Source: Aricia agestis (lineage: Eukaryota > Arthropoda > Insecta > Lepidoptera > Lycaenidae). Taken from it: DNA of 64,000 nucleotides. Shown here piece after piece: positions 46,176 to 56,722 of this stretch (position 1 is its first letter; the number at the start of each line of letters is the position of its first letter). Made by a program: the position numbers and the translations under genes. The notes below the pieces were generated by a model, which did no database searches, was not told the origin of the DNA, and worked only from the letters and a program-made list of their open reading frames with translations. The stretch spans positions 11,842,001-11,906,000 of the forward strand of contig NC_056408.1 of the NCBI RefSeq assembly GCF_905147365.1. Direction: 5' to 3'.

Positions 46176-46302
46176 AGTAAAAATATTTGTTACAAGTTTT
46201 TGTTTTCTACCTACCATCTTACAATAAAGAACAGTAAATTCTAATAACTTTATTATTTTTTTAAATGTAGATTAGATAGAATAAATAAGCTTTATCTATA
46301 TT

Positions 46303-46507
46303 ACTAGATGACGCCCGCAACTTCGTTGCGCCAATACTCGTTTATCGCGCGAGGACCGTACATTTTTTTGGAACAAAAAGTATCCTATGTCCTTTCCCGG
46401 GACTTAAAATATCCCCATAACAAGTTTCAGCGAAATCGGTTCAGCGGTTTGGCCGTGAAGAGGTAACAGACAGACAGACACACTTTGGCATTTATAATAT
46501 TAGTATG
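46303..46507 (-). mobile_element. Lep1-like Helitron copy
   Basis: CTAGATGACGCCCGCAACTT end at the left, ATATTAGTATGGAT start at the right; near full length. Confidence 0.8.
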
Positions 46508-47377
46508 GATTATTCTTGTATAAATAACAGAAAATCTACATTTTCTCATACAAAATAGAATGTTTTATATGGCTACGGTGAAAATTAATTTTTCGTGATC
46601 CGGATAAGGAATTTCATTATTTTACTTGATAAGGAATAAAATAAGATAAGAGCACATTTTTTATATTTTCAAGTTTAGATAACATGAGAAGAGCTTACAA
46701 TATAATTATAAAATGGTATTTAAAATTTAAAATACCATCGTAACACTTGAAAAATATGACTAGTTCTTTAACTATTAATACAAATTAAAATGTTTTAAAT
46801 TTTTATCAAGGCTCCGACATTAAAAAGGGTTCTTGTTGGACAGATTTCAATTAAACTTAGTTGATTCTGTATAAAATATTGGTACCTATTTAAAATCCGA
46901 GATAAAACTACTATTAAGCAAGCCAAGATAACCTCGTTCCTTTTTAATTTTCCGTCTGGAATTCGCTTCAATCCCGGCGTTAAATAAATGAGGATTGCAT
47001 TACTTCTGCCCTTTTTTAAATTTATTTTATTACCGCGAGTAAGATCTCGGGTAAATTCCTTAGAACTACTTGTCCCTGGGTTTGATTAACTAGTATAACT
47101 TTGTAAAGAAAAGTCTCTCGGACAACCATTTTTCTAAGCTTGAGTAATGATTCTTTTCTGCGAGTTAAAAGTGAGTAGCTATGTCAGAATATAATTTAGG
47201 ATATCAGATGTGGATAGAGAAATACGGGGTAAAAATATTATTATGGTTACTATTTTACGAGTATATTCCAGCAATTCAGCAACTATGTATTAACAATTAA
47301 ACAGCTTTTAATTCCCTTGCACGAAAATAAGTTATTCACCAATTGTGAGTTAGAATATTACGTAGCTAGCAGCAGCC
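46508..47377. other. No gene seen
   Basis: AT-rich, nothing recognised. Confidence 0.5.
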
Positions 47378-47636
47378 AGCTCGACCGGAGAAATACCACG
47401 TCCTCACAAAAAACCGGCGTGAAACAGCGCTTCCGCTGTGTTTCGCCGAGTGAGTGAGTTTACCGGAGGCCCAATCCCCTACCCTTTTCGCTTCCCTACC
47501 CTCCCCTATTATCCCTTAAAAGGCCGGCAACGCACCTGCAGCTCTTCTGATGCTGCGAGTGTCCATGGGCGACGGAAGTTGCTTTCCATCAGGTGACCCG
47601 TTTGCTCGTTTGCCCCCTTATTTCATAAAAAAAAAA
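47378..47636 (+). mobile_element. SINE-like element (GGGAGAGCC family), 5'-truncated
   Basis: GCTCGACCGGAGAAATACCA to CATAAAAAAAAAA. A short C/T spacer is present. Confidence 0.7.
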
Positions 47637-47639
47637 CAG

Positions 47640-47700
47640 TCTCGTAGCTCTTCGTAGAGCGGCGTAGCGCTACGAAGCTTGACGTAGCACCGTAGATTAG
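47640..47700. repeat. CGTAGC motif cluster 2
   Basis: CGTAG occurs about six times in 60 bp on either strand (CTCGTAGCTCTTCGTAGAGC, GCGTAGCGCTACG), immediately after the SINE-like poly(A). Confidence 0.6.
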
Positions 47701-48287
47701 AGGTTGATCTCAGTAGACTCGAATTTAAGGGGACTACTGAGATATTATAATATTATAGAGGCGCAGCTCAGTAGCGGGGCATCGGACATCTTGGCGTTCA
47801 TAGAAAGTGGTATATGTCCAGCTGCAGAGTACAGGCTGTTTAGATAGATAGAATATAGACACTCAAATAAATTCAGTATCTAAAATATTAGCCCAGTAGA
47901 GTTAGTTCAGCCTGGTATGGGAATCTGAAATTAATTATAGTCATTATACATTTTTGCTCCTATATTATACATACACCTAAATTATAAGAACTCGAAATGT
48001 AGAAAATTAAATTTACAACAAATTTAGTTCTTATCATTTTCTTAAAAAAATAAAAAATAAATGAGATTTAGCTAAAAAAAGATTGGACCTTCAAACCAAT
48101 ATGGCGGCTAACGCACACGTCGGATTTGGTCGAATTTTTTAATTTAAGCTATTTGTGACCTCCTCTAAACACTAGTGTAAAAAAAAAATCTGACTATAAT
48201 GAATATAAAAAAATCTAACTCTACTGGGGCGTAAATGAAATAAATACCCAAGTCTGAAGTCAGTGTCACAAACATTGTCATTGTATG
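47701..48287. other. No gene seen
   Basis: AT-rich, nothing recognised. Confidence 0.5.
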
Positions 48288-48495
48288 TTATCTTATATCT
48301 TTAAACGAGCAATTCTTGTATATTATATATAATATATAATTGGAATCTCGGAATCAGCTCCAACGATTTTCATGAAATTTAGTTTAAAGGGGGTTTCGGG
48401 GGCGATAAATCGATCTAGCCAGGAACCAATTTTAGAAAATGTCATTTAATTCGTGTTTTATCGAATACCGAGCAAAGCTCGGTCAAATAGCTAGT
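48288..48495 (+). mobile_element. Helitron-like element (AGCTAGT type)
   Basis: ATCTTTAAACGAGCAATTCT then a short AT run, AATTGGAATCTCGGAATCAG and the end ACCGAGCAAAGCTCGGTCAA ATAGCTAGT. Confidence 0.8.
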
Positions 48496-48834
48496 TTTAT
48501 ATAATAAGAAAAACGAAGAAGAAACATTATCTAAATTACATAATTTATTTTGATATAGCGTAGTACGAGATAATTAAAGCGGTCAAATGATGGCGGAGTT
48601 AAAATATGTAAAGTGAGATGGCGCGGGCTTTCGGCAATAAACGGCCTCATAATGATTTCGATCGATTACTAATGGCTTTGATCTGTTTAGATGCTTTTAT
48701 GTTTTACTTAAATTACATAACATTTTTTTTTAATAATTCTATTTTTTATTTATGTAACGTATTTTTAAATTTTAATATCTAAATGGAGATCACCTAAAAC
48801 CAACTAAACACAGGACTCCCTAGATCCATGGATC

Positions 48835-48950
48835 GGCAGTTCAAGAAGACAGCTGGCAGTGGCTTGGGCAGCCGTCATACATGATGGTGGCCCAAGATCG
48901 GGGTGGTTGGCGCTCGTTGGTACACCACATTCAGCAGCGGCTATAATGAT
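48835..48950 (+). mobile_element. LINE ORF2 C-terminal remnant
   Basis: Around 48881-48940 the frame reads V-A-Q-D-R-G-G-W-R-S-L-V followed by stops and a (GAT)n tail, the usual end of lepidopteran LINE ORF2. Preceding sequence is too decayed to place. Confidence 0.5.
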
Positions 48951-49104
48951 GATGATGAATAATATAGTTTTATTGAACACACATTTTTTGGATATGGAAA
49001 TTATGATTCTATGTTTCAAATACGTTTTCTATGTTTGGTTTACCAACCAACTCAATTAAACCAATTAATAAAATTACTTACAATGTATGTTTTCGTAACC
49101 ATTA

Positions 49105-49384
49105 TACGTGGGAGAGCCATGGTTCGGCACGAATGGGCCGGCTCGACTGGAGAAATACCACGTCCTCACAGAAAACCGGCGTGAAACAGCGCTTGTACTG
49201 TGTTTCGCCGAGTGAGTGAGTTTACCGGAGGCCGATCCCCTACCCTAGTCCCTTCCCTACCCTTCCCTCCCCTATTTCCCTATGCAGCTCTTCTGATGCT
49301 GCGAGTGTCCATGGGCGACGGAAGTTGCTTTCCATCAGGTGACCTATTTGCTCGTTTGCCCCCTTATTTTCATTTAAAAAAAAC
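49105..49384 (+). mobile_element. SINE-like element (GGGAGAGCC family)
   Basis: TACGTGGGAGAGCCATGGTT to TTTAAAAAAAA; the segment containing CTTAAAAGGCCGGCAACGCA is deleted. Confidence 0.7.
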
Positions 49385-50419
49385 CAAGTACGATTTCCAT
49401 AAAACTTTGCAGTAAGTTGTAGCATAACAAGCAAACTTATTTGCCATGTAACAGCTAACATCATGAACTTTAAAGCAGTGTTAGCGGTTTAAATTATACT
49501 TCGTCAAAAAGTTTAAAGGCATTTGTGAAATGCGTGGCTTTGGAATTGCCGTCGGAACACTTCTGACGAATTACAATTTACAACTCGGTGCCTTACGTTC
49601 CGTGCAACGTGCAAAAATGCGAGCGCAAATAATTGCTTCATAGTTTAAATTTTAGATTTTTATACAAAAAGTTCAAAATGTGTGAAAATATGTTTTTATT
49701 TTTAAGTTAATATTTTTAAATAACTTCGAGTTTGTACGAGTACTTGTAATCACATACACTTTTTTTACGGGATATTTGAAAATGCCCTTTGAAAACGTTG
49801 CATGTTTGAAAAAGTCAAAGTGTTTTTCAATTCTCTATAAATCTGAATAATAATAATCAGAGACGAACGCCTATTGTGAGTATCTATATATTAATACGTG
49901 AGAGAAAAACTTTGTAACCCTTTTTACGAAAAATGGGGAAACGTAGGTGCATGAAATTTCGCACAGTTATAGTTTATATGGTGAAGGAGTGCATCGAGCT
50001 AATATTATTTTAAAATTATGCTTTTATCATATATATTTTTAACAAATAAAACGTTACACACACTACGACACTACTACTAGGAAAAATGACAGATTTTTGA
50101 GTGACAAGCCTATACATACGAATTATACTCTTTTATTTATGATTGAATTCTGTTGACAACAAGTTGACAAATTGAAAATGGATTATTGTTTTTTTTATTT
50201 AATTTTAGATAGTAATTAGACAATGCTTAAACGGCCAGTCTGAGATCAGCTGAGTCCCAGAGACAAGAATTGAATAAAACTATGATGAAGTCAATATTTT
50301 TTACAAAATATAGGTAGTAGGTAGTCCTAATGTCGTTGCAGGTAAGGTCGAATTTCGACCATTGGGCGATCTCTAGTTCATATTAATATGGTTACATATT
50401 TTAAATTATTCTAACAACA
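49385..50419. other. No gene seen
   Basis: AT-rich, nothing recognised. Confidence 0.5.
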
Positions 50420-50423
50420 TTAA

Positions 50424-50585
50424 GGGTGGGTTGCACCAACTTACTTTAACTATACCTAAATTTAATTTTAACCATAAAGAAATGTCAAATGAACTGTCAA
50501 ATCCCTAGTAATAGTCCATAATGGACGTCATATTTGACGATCACCTTAACCTTAACTATAACAAAGCCTCTGGTGCAACCCACCC
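50424..50585. mobile_element. TTAA-flanked foldback MITE
   Basis: TIRs GGGTGGGTTGCACCA and TGGTGCAACCCACCC, with TTAA on each side (50420-50423 and 50586-50589). This suggests mobilisation by a piggyBac-type transposase. Confidence 0.8.
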
Positions 50586-50934
50586 TTAAAAAATCAAGAT
50601 ATTTGACATCTGTGTACTGAAAAAAAATGACCTTACGTTTAATAAAATTAAATAAGTCGTCGACTCGCTGCGACCTCCAGGGACGGTTTACCGGACAAAT
50701 AGTTTAAACTACGTTTAAAAGCTTCACTTTAAGTAAAATAAACTTTCGGATTCAACATCTTAACACTCAGAAAAGAGGGTGGATGTCAAGCCTTTTTAAC
50801 TAAATTGAGATATTCAATAGGTATATTTTTTCTAGCGTACTTAAGTGTTGGTACGAGTATCATTAACATGTTTCTTATTTAGGTTTTTTGTACCTTTTAA
50901 AGCTTACTGTCTCAATGCGACTCAAATATTTTAA

Positions 50935-51307
50935 TATCTATAATATAAAAATGAGTCGCTGAATGTGTTGCTAAGCGCAAAACTCGAGAACGGTTGGACC
51001 GATTTCGCAAATTCTTTTTTTTAAATATTCCTTGAAGTACGAGGATGGTTCTTACGGAGAGAAAAATTCTAAAAAAGATTTTTTTTTATTTCCTGAAAAA
51101 GTCTAAAAACAACACTTTTCTATACTCCCATTCAAAAGATTTGTGATAATACTTAAAAGTCAAATATATAAAAATGGATTTTCAATTATGTTAGTAACGC
51201 TAAAACTCGAAAACAGCTGAACAGGTTGGGCTAATTTTAGTCTTAAAATATTCGTAGAAGTCCAGGGAAGGTTTTAAAGTGACACGAAGTTCACCGGGAC
51301 AGCTAGT
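50935..51307 (+). mobile_element. Helitron-like element (GGGACAGCTAGT type)
   Basis: TATAATATAAAAATGAGTCG to GAAGTTCACCGGGACAGCTA GT. Two AAAACTCGAGAACGG-like boxes lie inside, suggesting a diverged internal duplication. Confidence 0.65.
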
Positions 51308-51913
51308 ATTATATACAATCAACATTAAGTAAGATTTCAGATTATTTATAATTAGTTACCATAACTTCTGATTCTTTTATAATTTATTCTAAATTTCATG
51401 ACATTCTCGTAATATTATTAGTTTCAACCAGTGGCTAGAATATTATTTGCAATAGGTGTTTGTGTACGGAATTTTGCAATTACCGTCCAGTCAGAATTAT
51501 AACCCTTTGCGGCATTAAGGTTAAATCTGACCGTGCATATTTAGTCCGGTTTCCTTTATTTTAATATTTATTGCTTTATTAAAGGTACATTAAGTTCAAC
51601 AGCGAGTATTTTGAGTCAGGACACGTGTTGCCCGCCCATATGGCGTCGGGTAAGCAACCCGAGCAAAACCGTTTGGGTCGAGACGTGCACAGATTTTATG
51701 GATATTTTTTGTTACATTCCTTATGCTGTAAAAACTAAGCATCTGAATATTTAGAGTAACTGATATAAGATGCGTCTTGTGTATCAACGAGACGTAGGAA
51801 CATAATATTTTGATCAAAAAAACATAATTAATTAGCGTCATTCCCAATATTATACTTACCATCACAGAAATCACGTCATGTACTGTGAATGACAAATAAA
51901 AATCAGTGAAGCC
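51308..51913. other. No gene assigned
   Basis: A 123-codon minus-strand frame (51596-51967) overlaps the border of THAP-type copy A. I do not recognise it. Confidence 0.35.
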
Positions 51914-52063
51914 ATAGGCCTCTTGGATATCTCTCGTGGCGCGGCGAGTGGCAGATTCAGGCAACACGTGGGTGTCAGAGTGCGATCAGCTGTGAAATAC
52001 GGTTTACTAGTTAAAAATGAAAACACGTTGAAAACGTTAAAAAGTGCCCTGAATAAGGAAAAT

Positions 52064-52189
52064 ATGGGCGGTACGAGGTACTGTTGTGTTGTAGGGTGCA
52101 AAAATTCCCAATCTCGGATTCGTGAATTAACGTTTTATTCGTTTCTGAGACGGAATTGGGAAACGTATCGAAATCAACATGCCGATTAT
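52064..52189 (+). pseudogene. THAP-type zinc finger fragment of a transposase
   Basis: ATG at 52064 begins M-G-G-T-R-Y-C-C-V-V-G-C-K-N, the first half of a C2CH THAP finger, with the following L-T-F-Y-S-F like the usual L-x-F-x-x-F. The second zinc pair (C-x2-H) is missing because the frame stops at 52190. THAP domains bind DNA and sit at the N-terminus of P-element transposases. The copy at 58142-58260 has a Phe codon in place of the second Cys. Confidence 0.55.
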
Positions 52190-52374
52190 TAATCATGCTT
52201 AAATCTAAATCTCGCATGAATATTTCTAAAATATCAGGTGCAAGTAATTTTTAATATCATTGTTGTATGTATAATAATATATTGTAATTGAAAAAACCAA
52301 ATAAATAAAATTATAATTGTCGGTTCAATATTTATTACTAATTCCTTCAATATTCACTTTCGCATTTATATTAT

Positions 52375-52795
52375 TATCATACTAATATACTAATTACTGA
52401 TATTACTAATAATATTATAAGTGCGAAAGTGTGTCTGTCTGTTACCTCTTAATGCCTAAACAGCTAAACAGATTTTGCTGAAATTTGGCATGGATAACTC
52501 CATAATATATTCTTAAGAGTCCCGAAAAAGGACATAGACAGTGGCGTAACTATAAGATCCGGGGCCCGTGGCAAATTGATGGGGCTCTATCAGTAAAAAT
52601 CGTCACGTTTATAATAATCAATATTATGTACTTACTTAAAAAATTTTGCCCATTTGTGTCGGGGCCCGTGGCATTTTGCCAGCCCTATATTTACGCCACT
52701 GGACATAGGATACTTTTTGTCTCGGGAAAATGTACGGTTCCCGAATCCCGCGCGGTTACTCCGTTGTGCAAGAGTTATGGGCGTCATCTAGTAAA
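52375..52795 (+). mobile_element. Lep1-like Helitron copy split by a MITE
   Basis: Starts with ATACTAATA... ATAAGTGCGAAAGTGTGTCT, continues with the family body (CTGAAATTTGGCATGGATAA), is interrupted at 52539-52701, and resumes to end in GGGCGTCATCTAGT. It is nested inside the THAP-type element. Confidence 0.75.
52539..52701 (+). mobile_element. hAT-type MITE with 8-bp target duplication
   Basis: 163 bp with TIRs CAGTGGCGTAA at the left and TTACGCCACTG at the right. It is flanked by GACATAGA and GACATAGG, an 8-bp target duplication with one change. It interrupts the Helitron-like copy 52375-52795. Confidence 0.85.
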
Positions 52796-53110
52796 TTCAT
52801 TATATTACATATTAATCATAAAAATCAAAGAAAAATTTATTTGATAATGAAATACATCTACATTTTCCATTTTTATTTTGCATGTATGGTTGAAAAGTTG
52901 CTGAAATATATTTGTTTAGATTATTCAATACATAGCTCCACTTTCACGTCGTACAGTCGATTACCTACTCTGGTCTGTGGTATTACTTTTACACGGATGA
53001 TTCGTTCTCCATTATCATGGATTTCGAAGACTTCATGAACATGATTGCTTTAGAATTAGTTTGTGCTCTATAATTTTTTATTAGGTAAACAACCTGTTTT
53101 TAGTAATAAT

Positions 53111-53173
53111 TAATAACTAAGAAGATGATCTTACAAATATTATTTATTTGTAAGATCATCTTCTTAGTTATTA
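53111..53173. repeat. 27-bp perfect palindrome with 9-nt loop
   Basis: Arms 53111-53137 and 53147-53173 match without a mismatch (arm start TAATAACTAAGAAGATGATC). It lies inside THAP-type copy A and is absent from copy B. Confidence 0.9.
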
Positions 53174-53639
53174 CAAATACAAAGTAAAAAATCATATTCA
53201 ATGAATTTGAAAGAATATTTCATGATCGTGTATATTTAAGTAAATATAGCTTTTGATAAGTACTGATTTTCCGCGGAAAAAGTCTGCGGGAATATTATGA
53301 AGTCCACAATCAATAATAATTTGGCTTATTACTTTTTATTGTGCTAAAAATATAAACAATTACCAAAAAAGTGCAGTGACTTGTATGAGAATCATACGAG
53401 AAAAGCGCCCGTGAGTTTCCGCCGTCATCCGACCCGCGGCGTTGGCGTAGCTTAGCAACGATATCCAAGAGGCCTATAACGCCAAGCACAATTTTCAACT
53501 TATTATGTTTTTCTTTTATTAGGTTCACACAACAAGATACAATTCACAATACATGTAGTTATAAAATATAATAGAATATAAAATTAATAATACTAGAGAA
53601 TGTATATCTCTAAAGAGTGAACACAACATGCACATATAA

Positions 53640-53815
53640 TGCGAGCTCTACACTTGAAATCCCGTGATGGCCGCGAACCGCGAGTGTGAGGGTTTCACGG
53701 CTTCGCGTTCGCGCTTTGCGGCTTCGTATTTGTACGCATCGTGTTCACGGCGCGTAGCATCCGTGAATCGCGGCCGCAATTCGCACCGCGGATGTAGAGC
53801 CCGCATAACATAATA
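53640..53815. mobile_element. GC-rich foldback-like element
   Basis: TGCGAGCTCTACACTTGAAA near the left and GGATGTAGAGCCCGCATAA at the right are imperfectly inverted, enclosing a CG-rich interior (CGGCTTCGCGTTCGCG). Confidence 0.45.
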
Positions 53816-55095
53816 AAAGTTGTGAAATGTGATTGAAGTATGCCACCGTAATCTTTGGTTAAATAAAAAATGTTATTAAACTTTAGAAGCGCATTTTGAT
53901 ATTTAAAACGCCCAAGACATGCCCCAAGTTATGGTAACGCATAAAAAGATTTTTAACTAGATTAGATCATAAATCCTTAATACCGCCGAAACCTGGTGAT
54001 ATTTCCTCGAATTTTTATCACTCCATGCTGACGACATTTTACGATTAGCAAAGATAACTAGAAGGTAATTGAAAGCATTCTGCGTCCATAATGACCGCGC
54101 CGAGGCATAAAACACATCCCTCTCTCTCATAAAACCAAACCAAATTTAGTATAACATGATTTACTTCCAAGAAAACGGGGGTTTATTATAAAGAAGATGG
54201 TACACTCCAAATTTCTTGTACTATAAAATTTCAATCTTATCGAAATCTAGTTCAAAATTTTAAGTTTTAAAAGGTGATGTTGTTGAAAGACTTCTAAGAA
54301 GTTATGCGAAAGAAAAACCCCATTTCGATATTCATATAATATTTTATATTTAAAATAATATTTATTGAATACATTATTTATTTTAAAATAACGTTATAAA
54401 TTTTAATATTTTATAGAAATGAAAATATTCGATCGACATAATATTAGAAATATTGAATGTCAATTATTAAACGAAAGTAATGTTAATATTTTTTTAATTA
54501 CATAGCTTTTATTGCGGGCTTATCCCGTAACGAAAAAACATAACACCCTCACTCCAACCAGTTAAGTGGTGTGGCGTTATCAGACTTCGGCACGGTGTTT
54601 GTGTGCGTGTGACTAGACGTATGCGTATTATAAATGTATAAGATTATAAAAAATGCTAAGCTTTACCGCGGCAGTCCCCGAGTGTCACACGTATTTTTAA
54701 TTCAATATTTACAAGTATTTTTAATACATAATATTTATATAGTACTTAGATGAGACACGTATACTTGTCCATAGTGGAGGTTTGAGTTTGGCTGGAACAG
54801 AAGGTTTCAAGACCTAATATTATTATGTCCTATTCTTGACACCGAAAGTTATATTAATTTATGTAACATATAATTACTTAGTAATTTCACAACGTAGTCT
54901 CAATTTGTTTTGTTAATTAATTTTGTTATTATGTTTCATTTAGTACAATTTTGTATCCAAAAAAGCAAATCGTATGTTTTATGCGATACAGTGCCCAGAT
55001 AAACTGATCCGGTTTATGGCGCACTATTTTATGTTGTAAAAAAAAACTGTGTTTCTAATAATAAATAAATAATTTAAAAAGTATATATCATTTTA
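53816..55095. other. Downstream of the Gr stop
   Basis: AT-rich. It should hold the Gr 3'UTR next to 55096. No strong poly(A) signal near the stop. Confidence 0.45.
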
Positions 55096-55268
55096 CTAGT
55101 CGAGGAATTTGGAGAACTGTATGACAATGAGGAGGTAAGTGGTACATATACTGCAGTAGTTGAGCGGTAAAGCCATGTTCATCTTGACGACTCCCCCCAG
55201 GAGGTACACTATCTGATTGTCTTTGGTCAACTGAAGAAACGCCTTTATGTTACGCCGCTCCATTTTAC
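55096..55268 (-). CDS. Gr exon 4 (C-terminus, residues 327-383)
   Basis: 173 nt after the acceptor TTTGAATTTCAG, ending in TAG. It completes codon 327 (Ser) and encodes the last helix with the Gr signature T-Y-L-L-I-V-I-Q-F at 370-378, followed by five residues. On the minus strand I see no AATAAA for several hundred bases downstream; the nearest lies around 54508. Confidence 0.93.
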
Positions 55269-56637
55269 CTGAAATTCAAAATGAATACAAAATCATATTA
55301 CATCATCTCCATAAATTTCTAGTAGTGGCTTAAAAAGTTATGCTTTAGGATATTCTTGAATGTAGCTACCAATATTCATGTTTTGAGTCTTAATATCAAT
55401 TAATATAATATGTCGCGCAATCCACTAAAACGTTTTGGAACATAGTATAATACACTAAGTAAGTATATAAATTATAATGTAATGTTTTTTAACCGATAAC
55501 ATTCAAAACAATTTCTTTAGGCCATATTATATTTTATAACATTTAATTGTACAATTTTCAAATCCAACCACAGTATGAAGGTTATAACCACAGACATACA
55601 TCAAGATAGATACCGCATGTCGCCCCATTTGTATGAAAACGAGCGTGTCACTTTTTACTTTTTTTTTTATGAAATAAGGGGGCAAACGAGCAAACGGGTC
55701 ACCTGAAGGAAAGCAACTTCCGTCGCCCATGGACACTCGCAGCATCAGAAGAGCTGCAGGTGCGTTGCCGGCCTTTTAAGAGGGAATAGGGTAATAGGGG
55801 AGGGTAGGGTAGGGAAGGGAAGGGAAAAGGGGAGGGTAGGGAAGGGAAAAGGGTAGGGGATTGGGCCTCCGGTAAACTCACTCACTCGGCGAAACACAGC
55901 GCAAGCGCTGTTTCACGCCGGTTTCCTGTGAGAACGTGGTATTTCTCCGGTCGTGCCGGCCCATTCGTGCCGAAGCATGGCTCTCCCACGTACCTACGTA
56001 CCGATGATATAAACGTTTTTATAAACTTTTAGGCATTTAGGCAATTTTTAAATTCCGACTGACGTCCGATTCCGATAGCAGACTAATAGAAAATATTTTC
56101 GAAAGATGAGCATTGCTCGTCGTTTGGGGACGCGATATGGCACGCGAAGTACATACACTTGCGGTATCTATCTTGATCTATATCTGTGGTTGTAACCAAC
56201 CAATTGGAAACTAATTTTATACAATGTAGTCTTCTAGTCCCTAACGACTCTGTCATTTTCGAATTTGTTTCTCGTGATGAGACCACAAATATTTTCATTT
56301 ACAATTTATTGAATACTAGTTGACAGGCCGTAACCCCGTTGCGCCAAAATTAGTTAATCGCGCGTGAACCGTACATTTTTCCGGGATAAAAAGTATCTCC
56401 ATACACAACAAAATCATAATATACAGACAATAGACAGACAGGCAGACACACTTTCACATATTTTATAATACTAGCTATTTGACCGAGCTTTGCTCGGTAT
56501 TCGATAAAACACGAATAAAATTACATTTTCTAAAAATGATTCCTAGCTAGATCGATTTATCGCCCCAGAAACCCCCTGTATACTAAATTTCATGAAAATC
56601 GTTTCACGAAAACCGATTCCGAGATTCCAATTATATG

Positions 56638-56722
<85 letters not shown>

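Larger units (their letters stand above)
51914..53477 (+). mobile_element. TIR element with THAP-type zinc finger (copy A)
   Basis: The ends are inverted: ATAGGCCTCTTGGATATC at the left, and its complement at 53460-53477. Near the left end a THAP-like frame is present. The interior carries a Helitron-like insertion, which itself carries a hAT-type MITE, and a 27-bp palindrome. A second copy in opposite orientation, 57552-58388, shares both ends and most of the interior. No clear target duplication is visible. A THAP domain in a TIR element suggests the P-element superfamily, but no catalytic region remains. Confidence 0.7.
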
